Shown here one piece after another: positions 47,881 through 59,381 of a stretch of 64,000 nt of DNA; the first letter of the stretch is position 1; every line of letters starts with the position of its first letter. The stretch covers positions 28,408,612-28,472,611 of the forward strand of contig JASEVX010000001.1 in assembly GCA_031761405.1 (NCBI GenBank), written 5' to 3'. Source of the stretch: Serripes groenlandicus (Eukaryota > Mollusca > Bivalvia > Cardiida > Cardiidae). Below the pieces are notes generated by a model that was given only the letters and a program-made list of their open reading frames with translations, did not search any database and was not told the origin of the DNA. The position numbers and the translations under genes were made by a program.

Positions 47881-50800
47881 TTAATCGTAACCATTGCGAC
47901 GTCTCCTCATGCATCTGGCCGCGCATGCACGGTAGGACCAGAAGTTGTTTCTGTTCCCTCTACATCCGCCATAGATAAATTCCAAGCACCTCCCGACTCT
48001 TGGGTTATAGTAGTACCTTCGAAAAGCGGCACGACACGGACCGACTACTTTTGGTTGGTAACAGTCTGAAATATATGTTATATTGAACACATAAACGGAT
48101 AAAAATTATACGAACTTTCATAAACCTTTTTGTATACAGTGCTTTAAACTTATGTTGTATCAGGGACGTAGATAAGATTAGCTACGTCCCTGGTTGTATT
48201 TATAAAATAACACATTCATAGTAATGTAAATCTACTTGTAAGTAACGACACAGGTTAAAATTTCGAAGAAATCGTCACGGTGTAATTTCAGTACGTTTTT
48301 CAATGCGACCATTTCTATTAATTGGCTATTTTAAGAACAATCTGACTAAAGTACACGATCTTTCTATAAATGTAGCGTTTTTGAGGAGATGATTTTAATC
48401 AGATTGTTTTAAGAATTAATTGCATTATAATGCTAAAAGGCTTAAAATAGTAAAATCAATCTGATTCCTCAAGTTTTGATTATATTTCACGTATACATAC
48501 GTCAGACATCGACCACTTGTTAAATATATGTTTAGACTTCTATTCTTTGATAAACTATGAATATAGATCTATATAGGATCTGACATGAGTTGTCATTTCA
48601 TATAAAGTTTTGTTAAACGAGTTCAAGAATTTGTGTTATTAAGCGAGCATGTGGCGAGCTTAATAACAAATATCTTGGACGAGTTTAATAAAACTGTTTA
48701 TCACATAACTTGCACTCCAGGAGTGACATAAAGCAGTGACATAAATATCATATGTAACTAGTTACATAAATAGCCGACTCACAGCACGTACCTGACGTCA
48801 CTCCAGTGTGACGTCACTTTAAATGACAGCATATTGTTTACAATTGTTCTGAATAAAATCAAAAGGTTATTGATAAGGACTATTTTTTACAGTGGAAGTA
48901 TGTATTAGAACTTCGGGGTGAACTTCGGTCACGTTTTATATGAGGGCGAAGAAAGATAGATTTAAAGATTGAAAACAATCTTTTTATGGTGTTATGTGAT
49001 AAATAGAATCTTACATTCGTGCTTATTTGATATTGTTTTTATGAAACTCGTCGACTGAAACGAATATGACGCTCGGCAGAGCCTCGCGTCATATTATTTC
49101 AGTCGACTCGTTTCATAAAAACAATATCAAATAAGCACTCATGTAAGAACCTCTATTTATATCATAAATGACGTGAAATAACGTCATTCTATATTTAGGA
49201 AATATATCTCATTTTGAGTGATATACCGGCTCGTATATCACTATTGGGAGTTCAGGTGTGTATTAATTAATAACGAAGGCCGAATGGCCTGAGTGATTAA
49301 TTTATACACACATGAACGACTCATCGTGATATAAGAGCCGGTGTATCACTCAAAATGAGATCTATTTCAATTCTAGCACTTGTTTATAACTTCAAAGGAT
49401 ACAAATTAAGGCGGAACTAGGTTTTGACATGACGTTGTTTTCCTTGCTAAAATCACGTGTAGGCTATTCTATCTTTACTCCCCATTGTATTTGTTTATGA
49501 ACATTTTATTTTTATTATACCTTTTTTAATTATTCTTAAACTCATCATGGGCTATTTGTTACTGTCTCATTCTAACACAACGTTTTCGATTGCGTCAAAA
49601 ATGTTGTTAAAGCACGTGAATGACGTAATTTAAAACAGTAACGTCACCGTTAAAATTCAAATTTCCAAACGACATTTACAACAAAAGCTCGTGACTTCAT
49701 TCATAAAATGTCAAGCCCAACGTAGAAACGCATGCGCTCTGAGAAACGTTGTATGAAAAATACTCGGGAGGGAATTTCAACAGCCAAAAATAGTTTTTTT
49801 AAGAATTTAGAGTGATATACTGCATTTAGATCACGCTCAAATTCTTCTTTGTGTATAGAAGAGAAATTGTCAATAGTGTTAGAATTTTCGGTATATAACT
49901 AGTGTAACAAGAGAAAGTTGATGCAAGGCATCAATGTCGCCGGAAAAGACTGCATTGATTTATTTATGTATTCTTGACTTTCCTTAGTCTATTCAAACAT
50001 TAGGAACGTTGAAATGAAAACATTTGCTTATAAAGTTTATATTCATACCTATACATTAGGGTATCTATAAAAAATTAACGAAATGTGTACACATTTATCT
50101 GGCTTAAATTTAATTTTGCTGTTGTTACTTATTTAAATAATAGTATTCATTCATATAATTTCAATGTTTGTCAATCTTATTCGAATCACAAGGTAAATAT
50201 CCTGGTATTGCTTTAAAGGGAGGTAATTTAAAGAAAACACACAAAAGTCTTCAAAAGGAGAAATATATCAGCATTACCGTCTACAGTTTAAATTGTTCTA
50301 TTGTTTGTGGATTTAAAAATGTTCTTTTTTTCTTATTTCTACATGTACAACGAAATATTGCGGCTTCTCTTTGACGCTTTGCGTCAAACATTCGTCTTGT
50401 ACTTGTCTAAAATAAAATAATATCACTCGCTTTTTCATATCGAAATGCGCATGCGCGAAAATCGATGTTAAAGGTCACGAAACTACACAACAGAATAGGG
50501 TCTATATTTAGCTTAGAAACAGTTCCTACTTTAGATATTCATGGATTAACATTATTAAATGAATTCTACACAAATCAAGACATCTCTTTGAACATGAAAA
50601 CAACATTTAGTAAGTTAAAATTGCTATTAAAAGGAGAATCCGAAATTGACCTCAATGATGACACATAAGAGTCTGCATTAGGGGGTGTTGGTTCACGTCT
50701 TGAAGGGACCACTTTTGTCTTCGTAAATAAGACAAAAAACTTAAATTCGAGTGAAATAAAAAAAAATGCAAACATTAAAAAATCGGAATATTTATTTCAT

Positions 50801-53800
50801 TTTAGATGTGTCATTTATTAGTGTTCGTAAACAACCACAATTGTAATATGTTCAAATCATCTAGATTTGTTTCTTTCTAATAATAAGCCGCCCTCCCATG
50901 TGATTTCCGAAAAGCTATTAAAAATAGAAGTCGCGGGCTTCTGCCCGGCGACTAATAACAATGCTACGTAACGTCATAATGAAAGCATTGAAAATGACCG
51001 CGCTATATAGCGACGTTATATATATTTTGCGCTAATAATCGTCGAATTGGAATTTATGATATAAAAAGAATATAACATTTGTGGTTATTCAATACAAAAT
51101 TTTATTAAACTCAGTTTCTAAATTTGCTAAAAACTCGCTAAGGCTCGTTTTTATCAATATTAGAAAACTCGTTTAAAATTTCGTTTTGAAGGACCACTCA
51201 TGTAATATCCTCTATTTAAGAAATGACAACGAATGTCAGATTCTTTTTATCACATGACGAAACACACAATGAAAATGGGTTTTCCAAAGCTATTTTAATT
51301 TCGTCAGTAAACCGTATAACAATGCCACAAATAATTATGCCGAGGTCACATTCAGCTTAGTTTATTAAAAGTAATAATAAACAACACTCATGAGATGTTT
51401 TTACGGGTTTTGGCGCCAAAGTGACTTACGTATGACGTCAAAACACTGACGTGACGTCATTTTCCTAGTATTAGATTGAGTGGTCCATTCAATACGGAAT
51501 TTATTAAACGAGTTTTCTGAAATTGATAAGAACGAGCCTTGGCGAGTTTTTATCACTTTTAGAAAACGAGTTTAATAAATTTCGTATTGAATGACCACGA
51601 ATGTAATGTTCTTTTTATATCATAAATACTAATTTAATCATTTACAGCGCTATATCCATATAAACGTCGCTATAAAGCGAACGTATTTACAACGCTAAAC
51701 GTTACAGTATGACGTCACGTTACGTAACATTGTTATTACACTAGTTGAATACGCAATTTATTCAATGGCTTTATTACACTCCGGCGACGTCATTTATGAT
51801 ATAAATCATGTTATATTACACACGTTGCATAATATGAGTATAGGTGCTACCTATTTCGGGTAAACATTTATTATATGTTGTGATCGGTGAATAATTCCCC
51901 GCGAACTGCAGTTAGCCCCTTGCTTGCAGCACGATCAGTTATTTACGTCAATTACGAGTCCTCCCGACCTAAGCAAGGAAAATAAAAATCATCATCAGGT
52001 TAAGTTTATATTTAACTTAATTCACGGAACTACATTTGTGACAAGTCAAACTAACGTTTCCTATAATTTCCTTTTGGTTCATTTAGTTTAAACTTATTTA
52101 TTTTACATCGATTGTGAAACCAAAACAAGCTTTCAGCTTATATTTATCACGCTCGATGTCTGCTTCATGGAGACTTAACCAGTTCTCACGGCTTGTGTGA
52201 AAAATCGAACCAGGGACCTTTGATACAAGAGGCCAACGCTCTACCTCTGCACCACTAATAGAATGACGTCATATTACAGGAATTTGGATTTATAACTTCC
52301 GGAAAGTCAAAAAACCCTTACGAGTTGTTATTTGAACTCGTTTTAGAAATAGACGACGAGTGTTATTAAACGGAAATTATCACACATAAAATTACTTGTG
52401 TTCCTTCCTTTATCGAGTACGTATTATCATATTTAATTATTTTCTCTAGAAGTTTTTCTTGTTTCAATATTTTCTTTTCATCCAATCAAAACGTAGCACT
52501 GTAGCAGAATCGTGACTGCATCGAAAAATCCATTCTGGCCACAATTTTTGGTAAAACGGTAAAGTTCATACACATTACCTATTGTTGGGAAACTTCGCCG
52601 TCGATTTGTTTACCCGTATCATACAATTATTGACTTTTTAGCTGTGCGATATGCACCAGAAAAAGTCAATGTTTATTTTTTTCTGGTGCAGATCACATCA
52701 TATCGCACAGCTGAAAAGTGCATAACTGTTTTATTATATAAACTATAAATACAATCACGCAGATAAAATTACGATTTTATATAGTATTAACTTTTATTCA
52801 TTTTACAATTTATAATTTATAAACAACGGTAAGCAGTAAAAAAAAAAAAAAAAAAATATCACAACATCTGTATTTGAGTGAAGTAAGAATATATATGTAA
52901 ATAATTAATGAAGAACTCGGTCTGGTTCAAATTTTAAAAGAAAATAAAGTAAATTTTACTAAAGTCATCTTCAGACACCGACGCAAATCGCTTATGGTCG
53001 GCCATCTTGTAAACAACGCTACATTCGGAACCCTCAGTTATCACCGTCATATTCAATCGACAGCTGGAATTTCCAACGACTATTTTTAGTATTTGCGCGT
53101 GCTCATGAATCGCTATATTTAGAAACTTTTCAATATCGTAATTTTATGAACAGTTTTCCAAAAAACTGTTCAATATCAAATAGTATTTTGTTCAATGAGT
53201 GGTCATTTTGACCAATGAGAAATAGTTTATTTATAGTTCATATAATAAAAAGAAATACGTAATGGGTATATTACATCGAATATAAGCATTGTCATGTGAT
53301 AAATAAAAAATATCATCTTGAAAATATGTTGTATTATCCTCTCATTTGAGGTTAAAACTATCATGACTACGAGACAAATTGCTCATAATTAATAAAAAAA
53401 AAAGAAGAAGATTTTCCGGAAATGTTTAAATACATGTTGTAACATAATGCATCAGTTGACGTTATCAATGAAGCTGTGTCATGATGAATGTCGTTGTATT
53501 AATAGGCAATAATGAACTGATCCTGACATTTTTTTTAGCTCGTCTGGGTTTTTTAAGAAAAAATGTTTGGGTATTGTGATACCCTTGGCGTCGTCGTCAC
53601 AACACTTTAACCTTACCTCATAACTCAACAATAGTTCAACACTTTCACATGAAACATGGTACACATGTTCCTAGGAACAATATGCATGTCTTATTCAGTA
53701 GTGCCCCCTTTCCGACTAAGAAACAAGTGACGAGCGTTGGCGTTTGCTTTCGGCGCCCTTGTTTGCAAATGAGGTTATATTTTGACGTTTATGTAATTTC

Positions 53801-55255
53801 ATCTTTATTAATAAATATCGCACCAAACAATAAGTCAAACTTTTGATGAAAAAACAAATAAGCCGTCCGCGCAGACTGATCAGGGCCGACACATTCCGTC
53901 TTAGGTTGATAGAGGTATAGAGTAATGATTCCTGAAACAGAAAATTCACAGGAGGCGAAAATTGTCTGTCCGGGTTAGCCTGCGCAGCATGGTTAGGCTG
54001 ATCCGGGACGATAATTTACGCAGAGTCAACACTATTCGTTTTCTCGCGGGATGGCTCATATTCATATCATAGGATACATATTTAACTAGGTCAGGATCAA
54101 GTACGTGTAGTCGAATAATCTTACAATAGCATGACTTAATAAACAATTCAAAAATCTCATACTAAGTAAGTTCTAATATCATTTTAGTTTTTCTCTTATT
54201 TATCAGTAGTCGAATATTTTACGGTTGACGTAGAACGACCGTAAAGCATGGTTAGGAACGTTGACCACATGTTTTATTTACTGACTCTACGTATTTATCC
54301 GATATAGACGCACAAAAGGCTTCAATTATAAACAACTTGATCAATGGTTTAGTCAAAACTGTTTTAGGATGCAATGGGCACTGTCCACCCGCATGCGACG
54401 TTTGTCATATTTTTTAAACAATATACTCGCGATAAACTCGAACATTGACACATTCGAATATTCTTGAACAATTACCGTTAACGGATCTGTCTTATGAACA
54501 CGTACGAGCAATCATAACTGCAGCTGCGCAGTTTTCTGGAAATTGTAATATCACATGCCTGCTTTTCATAATAAACACTTCCTAATAAAAAGAATAACGG
54601 AGCTGACAATACATTAATGAATCGACCATAAATATACAGATTACTCGAACACTCCGATAACTCGAAGTAATTCGCGAGTCCATTGTATTTAGACATATTT
54701 AGCATCCTTACCAAGTCGATGTTGAAAAAGAGCATTATTAACTAAATGAAGGAGGAAACTCGTATAAAAGAAGAAACTCAGTGTTAAATGAAAGAGGAAA
54801 TGCTTATGATAGAAAAAACATCGTTAAATTAAAGAGGAAATGCTTAAGAAAGAAACACAACGTTAAATGAAAGAGGAAATTCTTAAGAAAGAAACACAAC
54901 ATTAAATGAAAGAGGAATGGCTTACGATAAAAAACATAACGTTAAATTAAAGAAGAAATGCTAATGATAGCAAAACATCGTTAATTGAAAGAGGACATTT
55001 TTAAGAAAGAAACACAACATTAAATGAAAGAGGAAAGGCTTATGATAAAAACATAACGTTAAATTAAAGAAGACATTCTAATGATAGAAAAACATCGTTA
55101 ATTGAAAGAGGAAATTTTTAAGAAAGAAACACAACATTAAATGAAAGAGGAAATGTTTGTGAAAGAAAGAAACGCTTACCTCTGATTCCCTGTCCATTTA
55201 CTGAAACAAGCAGCAAGGCAGCCATTAATAACAAAGCGATGTGGAACTTGTTCAT
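47881..55255 (-). CDS. Secreted single Kunitz-domain protein (K2)
   Basis: Two exons on the minus strand. Exon 1 (55180-55255) encodes a signal peptide ([21 protein letters not shown]) and ends at the donor AGAG/GTAAGC. Exon 2 (47881-48065) starts after the acceptor TTTCAG. The phase-1 join gives an 86-aa precursor. The Kunitz domain has all six cysteines: '[20 protein letters not shown]', '[13 protein letters not shown]' and 'YRACAARC'. The reactive-site region is GPC-R-A, so P1 is Arg and P1' Ala, as expected of trypsin-like protease inhibitors. A very basic tail follows (RRRRNGYD with Arg before it). The intron would be about 7.1 kb, which is long, so I cannot exclude a further exon between them. 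The exon layout matches K3, supporting the pairing. Secreted Kunitz proteins act in defence, shell or byssus matrices, or venoms; nothing here chooses between these. Confidence 0.75.
48606..48695. repeat. Palindromic foldback element F5
   Basis: Arms 'AGTTTTGTTAAACGAGTT' and 'GTGTTATTAAGCGAGC' are mirrored in complement after a short loop. Confidence 0.75.
49010..49147. repeat. Palindromic foldback element F1
   Basis: Arms of about 62 bp (49010-49071 and 49086-49147) are nearly perfect complements, including 'TTATTTGATATTGTTTTTAT' and 'GTCGACTGAAA', around a loop of about 14 bases. Confidence 0.9.
49205..49361. repeat. Palindromic foldback element F2
   Basis: Ends are ATCTCATTTTGAGTGATA and its complement. 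The arms also share 'ACCGGCTC' / 'GAGCCGGT' and the centre is 'GAAGGCCGAATGGCCTGA'. Confidence 0.85.
51074..51207. repeat. Palindromic foldback element F3
   Basis: Arms of about 50 bp run from 'GTGGTTATTCAATACAAAAT' and are mirrored from 'ATTTCGTTTTGAAGGACCAC'. The loop contains 'CTCGCTAAGGCTCG'. Same family as F4. Confidence 0.8.
51476..51600. repeat. Palindromic foldback element F4
   Basis: Arms of about 55 bp (51480-51534 and 51543-51598), with 'GTGGTCCATTCAATACGGAA' on the left, and loop 'CGAGCCTTGGCG'. Same family as F3, better preserved. Confidence 0.88.
52120..52260 (-). mobile_element. tRNA-like SINE head, reverse
   Basis: On the minus strand it has A box 'TGGTGCAGAGGTAGAGCG' and B box 'CTGGTTCGATTTTTC'. 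The rest is decayed. Confidence 0.55.
52630..52720. repeat. Palindromic foldback element F6
   Basis: 'TTAGCTGTGCGATATG' and 'CATATCGCACAGCTGA' pair, and an inner 'TGCACCAGAAAAA' / 'TTTTTCTGGTGCA' pair adds a second stem. Confidence 0.8.
53540..53765. repeat. Interspersed repeat, relative of 25080-25310
   Basis: Begins near 'GCTCGTCTGGGTTTTTTAAG' and ends 'GGCGCCCTTGTTT', with a shared core 'TTCACATGAAACATGGTACA'. No coding capacity. Confidence 0.55.
53860..54061. mobile_element. Family M1 MITE, left arm deleted
   Basis: The right arm and interior are intact ('GAGTAATGATTCCTGAAACA', 'TTTTCTCGCGGGATGGCTCA'). The left arm jumps from 'AGCCGTCC' directly to 'GCGCAGACTGATC'. Confidence 0.8.
54745..55160. 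repeat. About 40-bp minisatellite next to K2 exon 1
   Basis: About ten units of 39-42 bp containing 'GTTAAATGAAAGAGGAAAT' and 'GAAAGAAACACAAC'. It lies just inside the K2 intron, about 20 bases from the donor. In transcript sense it is pyrimidine-rich. Confidence 0.85.
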
Positions 55256-56139
55256 TTTAACTCTTCATAAAACGTTCCCTCTTCGAATCCTGTTTCAAAA
55301 TGTAGACAATGTGTATGTGCACTATAGTTAAAGTTAAACGAATTGGACTAATGAAGATAGACGCGTCAAGCGATGTTGGGGTCTTATTTTATCTTCCTAC
55401 AGGACCGACTCACATGATCCTGTACATACGCACAGTCCAACTAAAGTCACCAATTTACGCTTGCATGCTGTATGAATATATATGTATTTTCTGACAGAAA
55501 ACTAGAATTGCAGTCTCATAGGATTCAGAACGAGAAGCCTTTATGTGATCCCGTTACGGAAATATGAAACGATCCTTAATCGGGAGACGCGACGTAAGTG
55601 CACGTAGTTACGCCCGTTTGTTTTTTTGAACTATCTATCATCATTTACGCGCTGTCTTGCCACATCCGTTCTCTTTCATTGTTACCCTCTACCTCATACG
55701 TATTTTCTGATTTTATACAGAGTCATCTCAAAGGTAATATTATATAGATAGAATGATACGTTGTGCGTAAGGTTTCACTTTATTAGAACAGACAACCGAG
55801 TAACTTGCTTGCATCTTAAGTCCATACAAAGGGTCATATTGTAATCCAGTAGTCAAACGAGTTCTTATGATCTGCTATTTGATTTTATGATGAGAACCTC
55901 ATAACATTTGAATTAAGTATACCTTCTCCAAAAATATCCAATAATGGTTTTCTAAATATAGGCCTAGTATAAAAACGATAATGACTACCCCTACGGTTTA
56001 TTCCATGTGTGTGTGTCTTAGGTTTCAAAGTATATCTGTTCAAGATTTAAAAAACTCACTGGTTTAGAACCTATTCCAGGGTATGTTTTCACATTGGCCT
56101 ATAAAGATAGATTGGGCTAGACGTCTTCATTTCCAGGGC

Positions 56140-56395
56140 TTGGTGTGAAACGGTTGTAACTAAAATCGATATTTTTTTACCAAGGTTAATTACCTCGCCA
56201 TAAAGTCTTTATAAGCGTTAAATCATTTTTCTTGGTAAACAATGGAAATTTAGTGCCATTGCTCGTTCTGAGGGGGGAAATACATTAACACCGTTTTTAA
56301 GATATTCGCTATGACGCAACCGGGGATCGAACCAGAGACCTCCCGCACACTTTATTACTACACCATCCATGTGGTTTCAGTTACAGTGTTATGAA
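56140..56395. mobile_element. Partial CTTGGCGTGAAAC MITE and reversed SINE head
   Basis: 56140-56280 repeats the left half of the 2401-2634 element. 56290-56395 is a tRNA-like head on the minus strand (B box 'CTGGTTCGATCCCCGG'). Confidence 0.6.
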
Positions 56396-57284
56396 CAGGA
56401 ATCGGCAACTGTTGGAGTTGTTTAGGTCCTCAAAAGTGTTATCTTCGAAAACCAAAAAACAATATTCGAATATTCGTTTTACTTATTCGAATATATTCGA
56501 AGATTCGTTAGCCGAATAAAAAGTCGGCATCCGAAATCAGGTTTATCCAAATCAGGTATTGGGTACGTATATATTACACATTTTCAAAAAGTACTCACAA
56601 CGTTTTGCTGACGTCTATTAATACGAACAGAAAATAATAAAGTAAATAATTTCAGAAAATCAATGAATAACATTTATAACGAACAAGGTTTAAACGTGAT
56701 GGCCAAGATGCTTAAGGTCCTTAATCAATTATCTGTATTATGGTAAAGAAGCAAATGTGTAACAGCCCTTTTCTGATGCCATCTGGCAACAACCTTTTTA
56801 AACCAGTCAATAAGACTGGAACAATTTATGTAAGAAGTCACATTTCTTCTTAACCCTTTCGCTAATAGAGACGGTTTCTGACTCCTTTGCAACAGACGAC
56901 TTAGGAAAAGATTGTCGCCAAAATTGCTCAATATGTGAAAGTTATCCTTTTCAAACATTATTTGATAAATAATTATACTTTGTATGAGTGAATCTATAGT
57001 TCATGCATAAGAAGTTGTGCAAGTTTACACGAGTCTTTACTGTTTGCACGGGTAACAAAGCCATACATCGATCAACGCTCCCCACAAGCCGAGTTTGTAT
57101 CATGCAAATTATGATCACTAAAGGTCAAAATACGCCAAATGAATTCCTTCTTTATTCCCATGTAAAAAAACTATTTTCGACCGTCCATTGTCACAGTTTT
57201 CAAGCATTTCTGAAGTTGAACACCCTATATCTTAGTTACCTCTAAGCTTCTTCAGAATAATCCAAAGAAAATGGGTGTGTGTGT

Positions 57285-57310
57285 GGGGGGGGGGGGGGGG
57301 GGGGGGGGGG
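57285..57310. repeat. Poly-G run of 26
   Basis: A continuous G run following (GT)n. It can form G-quadruplexes and the length may be an assembly estimate. Confidence 0.9.
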
Positions 57311-57319
57311 TCATGCATT

Positions 57320-57480
57320 ATGCATTACGCAGGCTAACCCGGACTGACACGTTTAGCTTCCTGTGGATTTTCTGTTTCGGGAATTATTACTCTATCCCCC
57401 TGAGACGAAATGTGTAGGCCTGGATTAGCCTGCGCGGAATGAGTCCATAATATTTGTTTTTCTCGTGGAATGGTTTATGT
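57320..57480. mobile_element. Family M1 MITE, internally shortened
   Basis: 'CAGGCTAACCCGGACTGACA', 'TTCTGTTTCGGGAATTATTA' and right arm 'TTTTCTCGTGGAATGG' are present. The left arm is lost at the poly-G run. Confidence 0.7.
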
Positions 57481-58056
57481 ATGAGTCACACATTTTAGTG
57501 TAGGTTCAGATCATCCTGTTCATCTGCTTTTAAAATTGGATAGAAGCTTCTAACAAGCTTTTGTATAAAAAATATGTGAACCATTAATGTTTTGATCAGA
57601 TTGCGCTGATGCACATGCTGATCTTGATCTGTATTAGCCACGCCCATATATATGGTAGATGAATATTAGTATAGAGATGCATGTTATACATTCAACGCAC
57701 GATGCGATGCAATGAGTAGGCTATGCTATACAAGTTATGGAATATGAGCTGATCTTGATCTACAATGTTCACGAAAGTCATCTTGAACCTTTACCCACGG
57801 ACAGGCTTATATCTTTACATGAAACGCATAAAAGTCTCAACTGGCTATTTTGCCAACAATTAAACTTACTTAACCATGTATTTTAATAACTTATTTACCG
57901 TTCACTCGATAATGATTGATTGATTGATTGATTGTTCGGTGTTTTACACCCATTCAACGATTTGTCAGTTATCTTGGTGTAAATTATTAAGTTACTCACG
58001 AGGTAAATGAATGAAAAGACAGTAAAGGAAAATTCCTCATCTTGGTTAGCATTACC

Positions 58057-58577
58057 AAAACCCCGGTAGCTCAGTCGGTAGCGACGCGGGCTGTCAATCT
58101 AGGGGTTGTGAGTTCGAATCCCGGCTCGGACAACTTTCGTTTCGACGTTTGACAAAAGTCAATGCGACATGCGTCATTCGTCTTCCAGCAATGGGCTAAG
58201 TATATGTGGGAAAGCAGCCAGTTGCTTGGGAAGATTATTGTGTGGAGTACTGGTGAGTAAAAACCAGGAAACACATGAGTAGATGAACAGGCCGCCGTGA
58301 TATGACTAGAAAATGTTTAAAACGGCGTTAAACCCCAATCAATCAATCGAACTCAAGCTCGGCCAACATTATTTCCGTCGTTTGACAAAAGTCCATGCGA
58401 CAAGCGTCTTTCGTCTTCCACCAGTAGGTCAACATTCTATGTGGAAAAGCAGTCCGTTGCTTGAAAAGTATGTTGTGTGGGTGTACTGGTGGTGAGAAAG
58501 CCAGGAAACACAAAGGTACATGTGTAGGTGCACTGGGCGCCGTGATATAACAACGTTAAACCCTAATCAATCAATTG
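58057..58577 (+). mobile_element. SINE nested within a SINE
   Basis: A full tRNA-Asp-like SINE (58057-58349; head 'CCCCGGTAGCTCAGTCGGTA', tail 'CCCCAATCAATCAATC') sits in the head of an older one whose remainder is 58350-58577 ('AAGCTCGGCCAACATTATTT' to 'CCCTAATCAATCAATTG'). The SD2 partner (4089-4300) has the older SINE without the inner insertion. Confidence 0.85.
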
Positions 58578-58954
58578 TTTTCACTAGTCCTATACTATCT
58601 GGGCTTGTTTTCCTTATTGAGTAGCTCGAAAGATTAGTGGGCATACATTTGCTTTATATCAAACTAGCAATCTCTGTCGTGTGGCCATCAATTCTTGGAG
58701 GAACTTTTCAATAACTATCCACCACATTCAAATAGAAAAATTCAACATGAAATAAAAACGTTCTCTTTCGATGAAGTAAAGCGATATCATCTTACGAAAA
58801 GGTAGGACAGGAATTGAATGAGCATAGCTGTTATTTAGACGTTGCCATAGTCACTGTACGTTAAGACGATGAAGTCGAACACAACTAAATGTCGAGCCGC
58901 GATAGCCGGGTCGGTAACGTCAACGGCTATCGATCAAGTGGTAGTCTGTTTGAA

Positions 58955-59125
58955 TTCCGGTTGCCTGGATGTTATATTGTGTGTAGTACCGATGCGAAAC
59001 GCGGCGGTCATGGGTGGAGTGTCCTCGGGCACGGAATATTTCCTAGCATAGTACTAGTTTGCTGACCCAGGGGCCATAGACAAATGGATTGTTGAACTGG
59101 CCTCAGTGATATAATTCAACATTTG
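58955..59125 (+). mobile_element. tRNA-Ser-like SINE fragment
   Basis: 'TCCTCGGGCACGGAATATTT', 'CCTAGCATAGTACTAGTTTG' and 'CTCAGTGATATAATTCAAC' match the body of the 17283 element. The head is decayed. Confidence 0.5.
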
Positions 59126-59199
59126 TTATAAACTCTTAACAACAACGACAATCATTTAACAGTGCTTATAATTACACAATATTCTAAATGTTTTGTTGT

Positions 59200-59205
59200 T
59201 TTATT
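59200..59205 (-). terminator. Candidate poly(A) signal of K3
   Basis: AATAAA on the minus strand, about 177 bases after the K3 stop. The AT-rich context makes chance hits common. Confidence 0.4.
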
Positions 59206-59381
59206 TATTGTATCAATAAGTTGTATGTGTCCACTATTCAAGTTTTAAACCACTTCTGGAATGTTGAAAACTAAAACACATTGTGATGGTACTTCAAGCG
59301 AAAGTTAGTCTGGTTATATCTTCGTTTCAAATAATACATGAGTGTGAAACAAGACCAATATTCATCAAACATTTCTTAATA

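Larger units (their letters stand above)
48793..52271. promoter_or_regulatory. Cluster of six TGACGTCA octamers
   Basis: Exact CRE-type palindromes start at 48793, 48809, 51433, 51452, 51710 and 52264 inside the K2 intron. Two single copies at matching places in SD1 (23918, 38169) show the motif is not confined here. Binding is not shown; the motif may be hitchhiking on palindromic repeats. Confidence 0.35.

Noticed and set aside
50465..50668. 67-codon [19 protein letters not shown]...
   Set aside because: Inside the K2 intron, with no domain and no splice signals consistent with the Kunitz exons.
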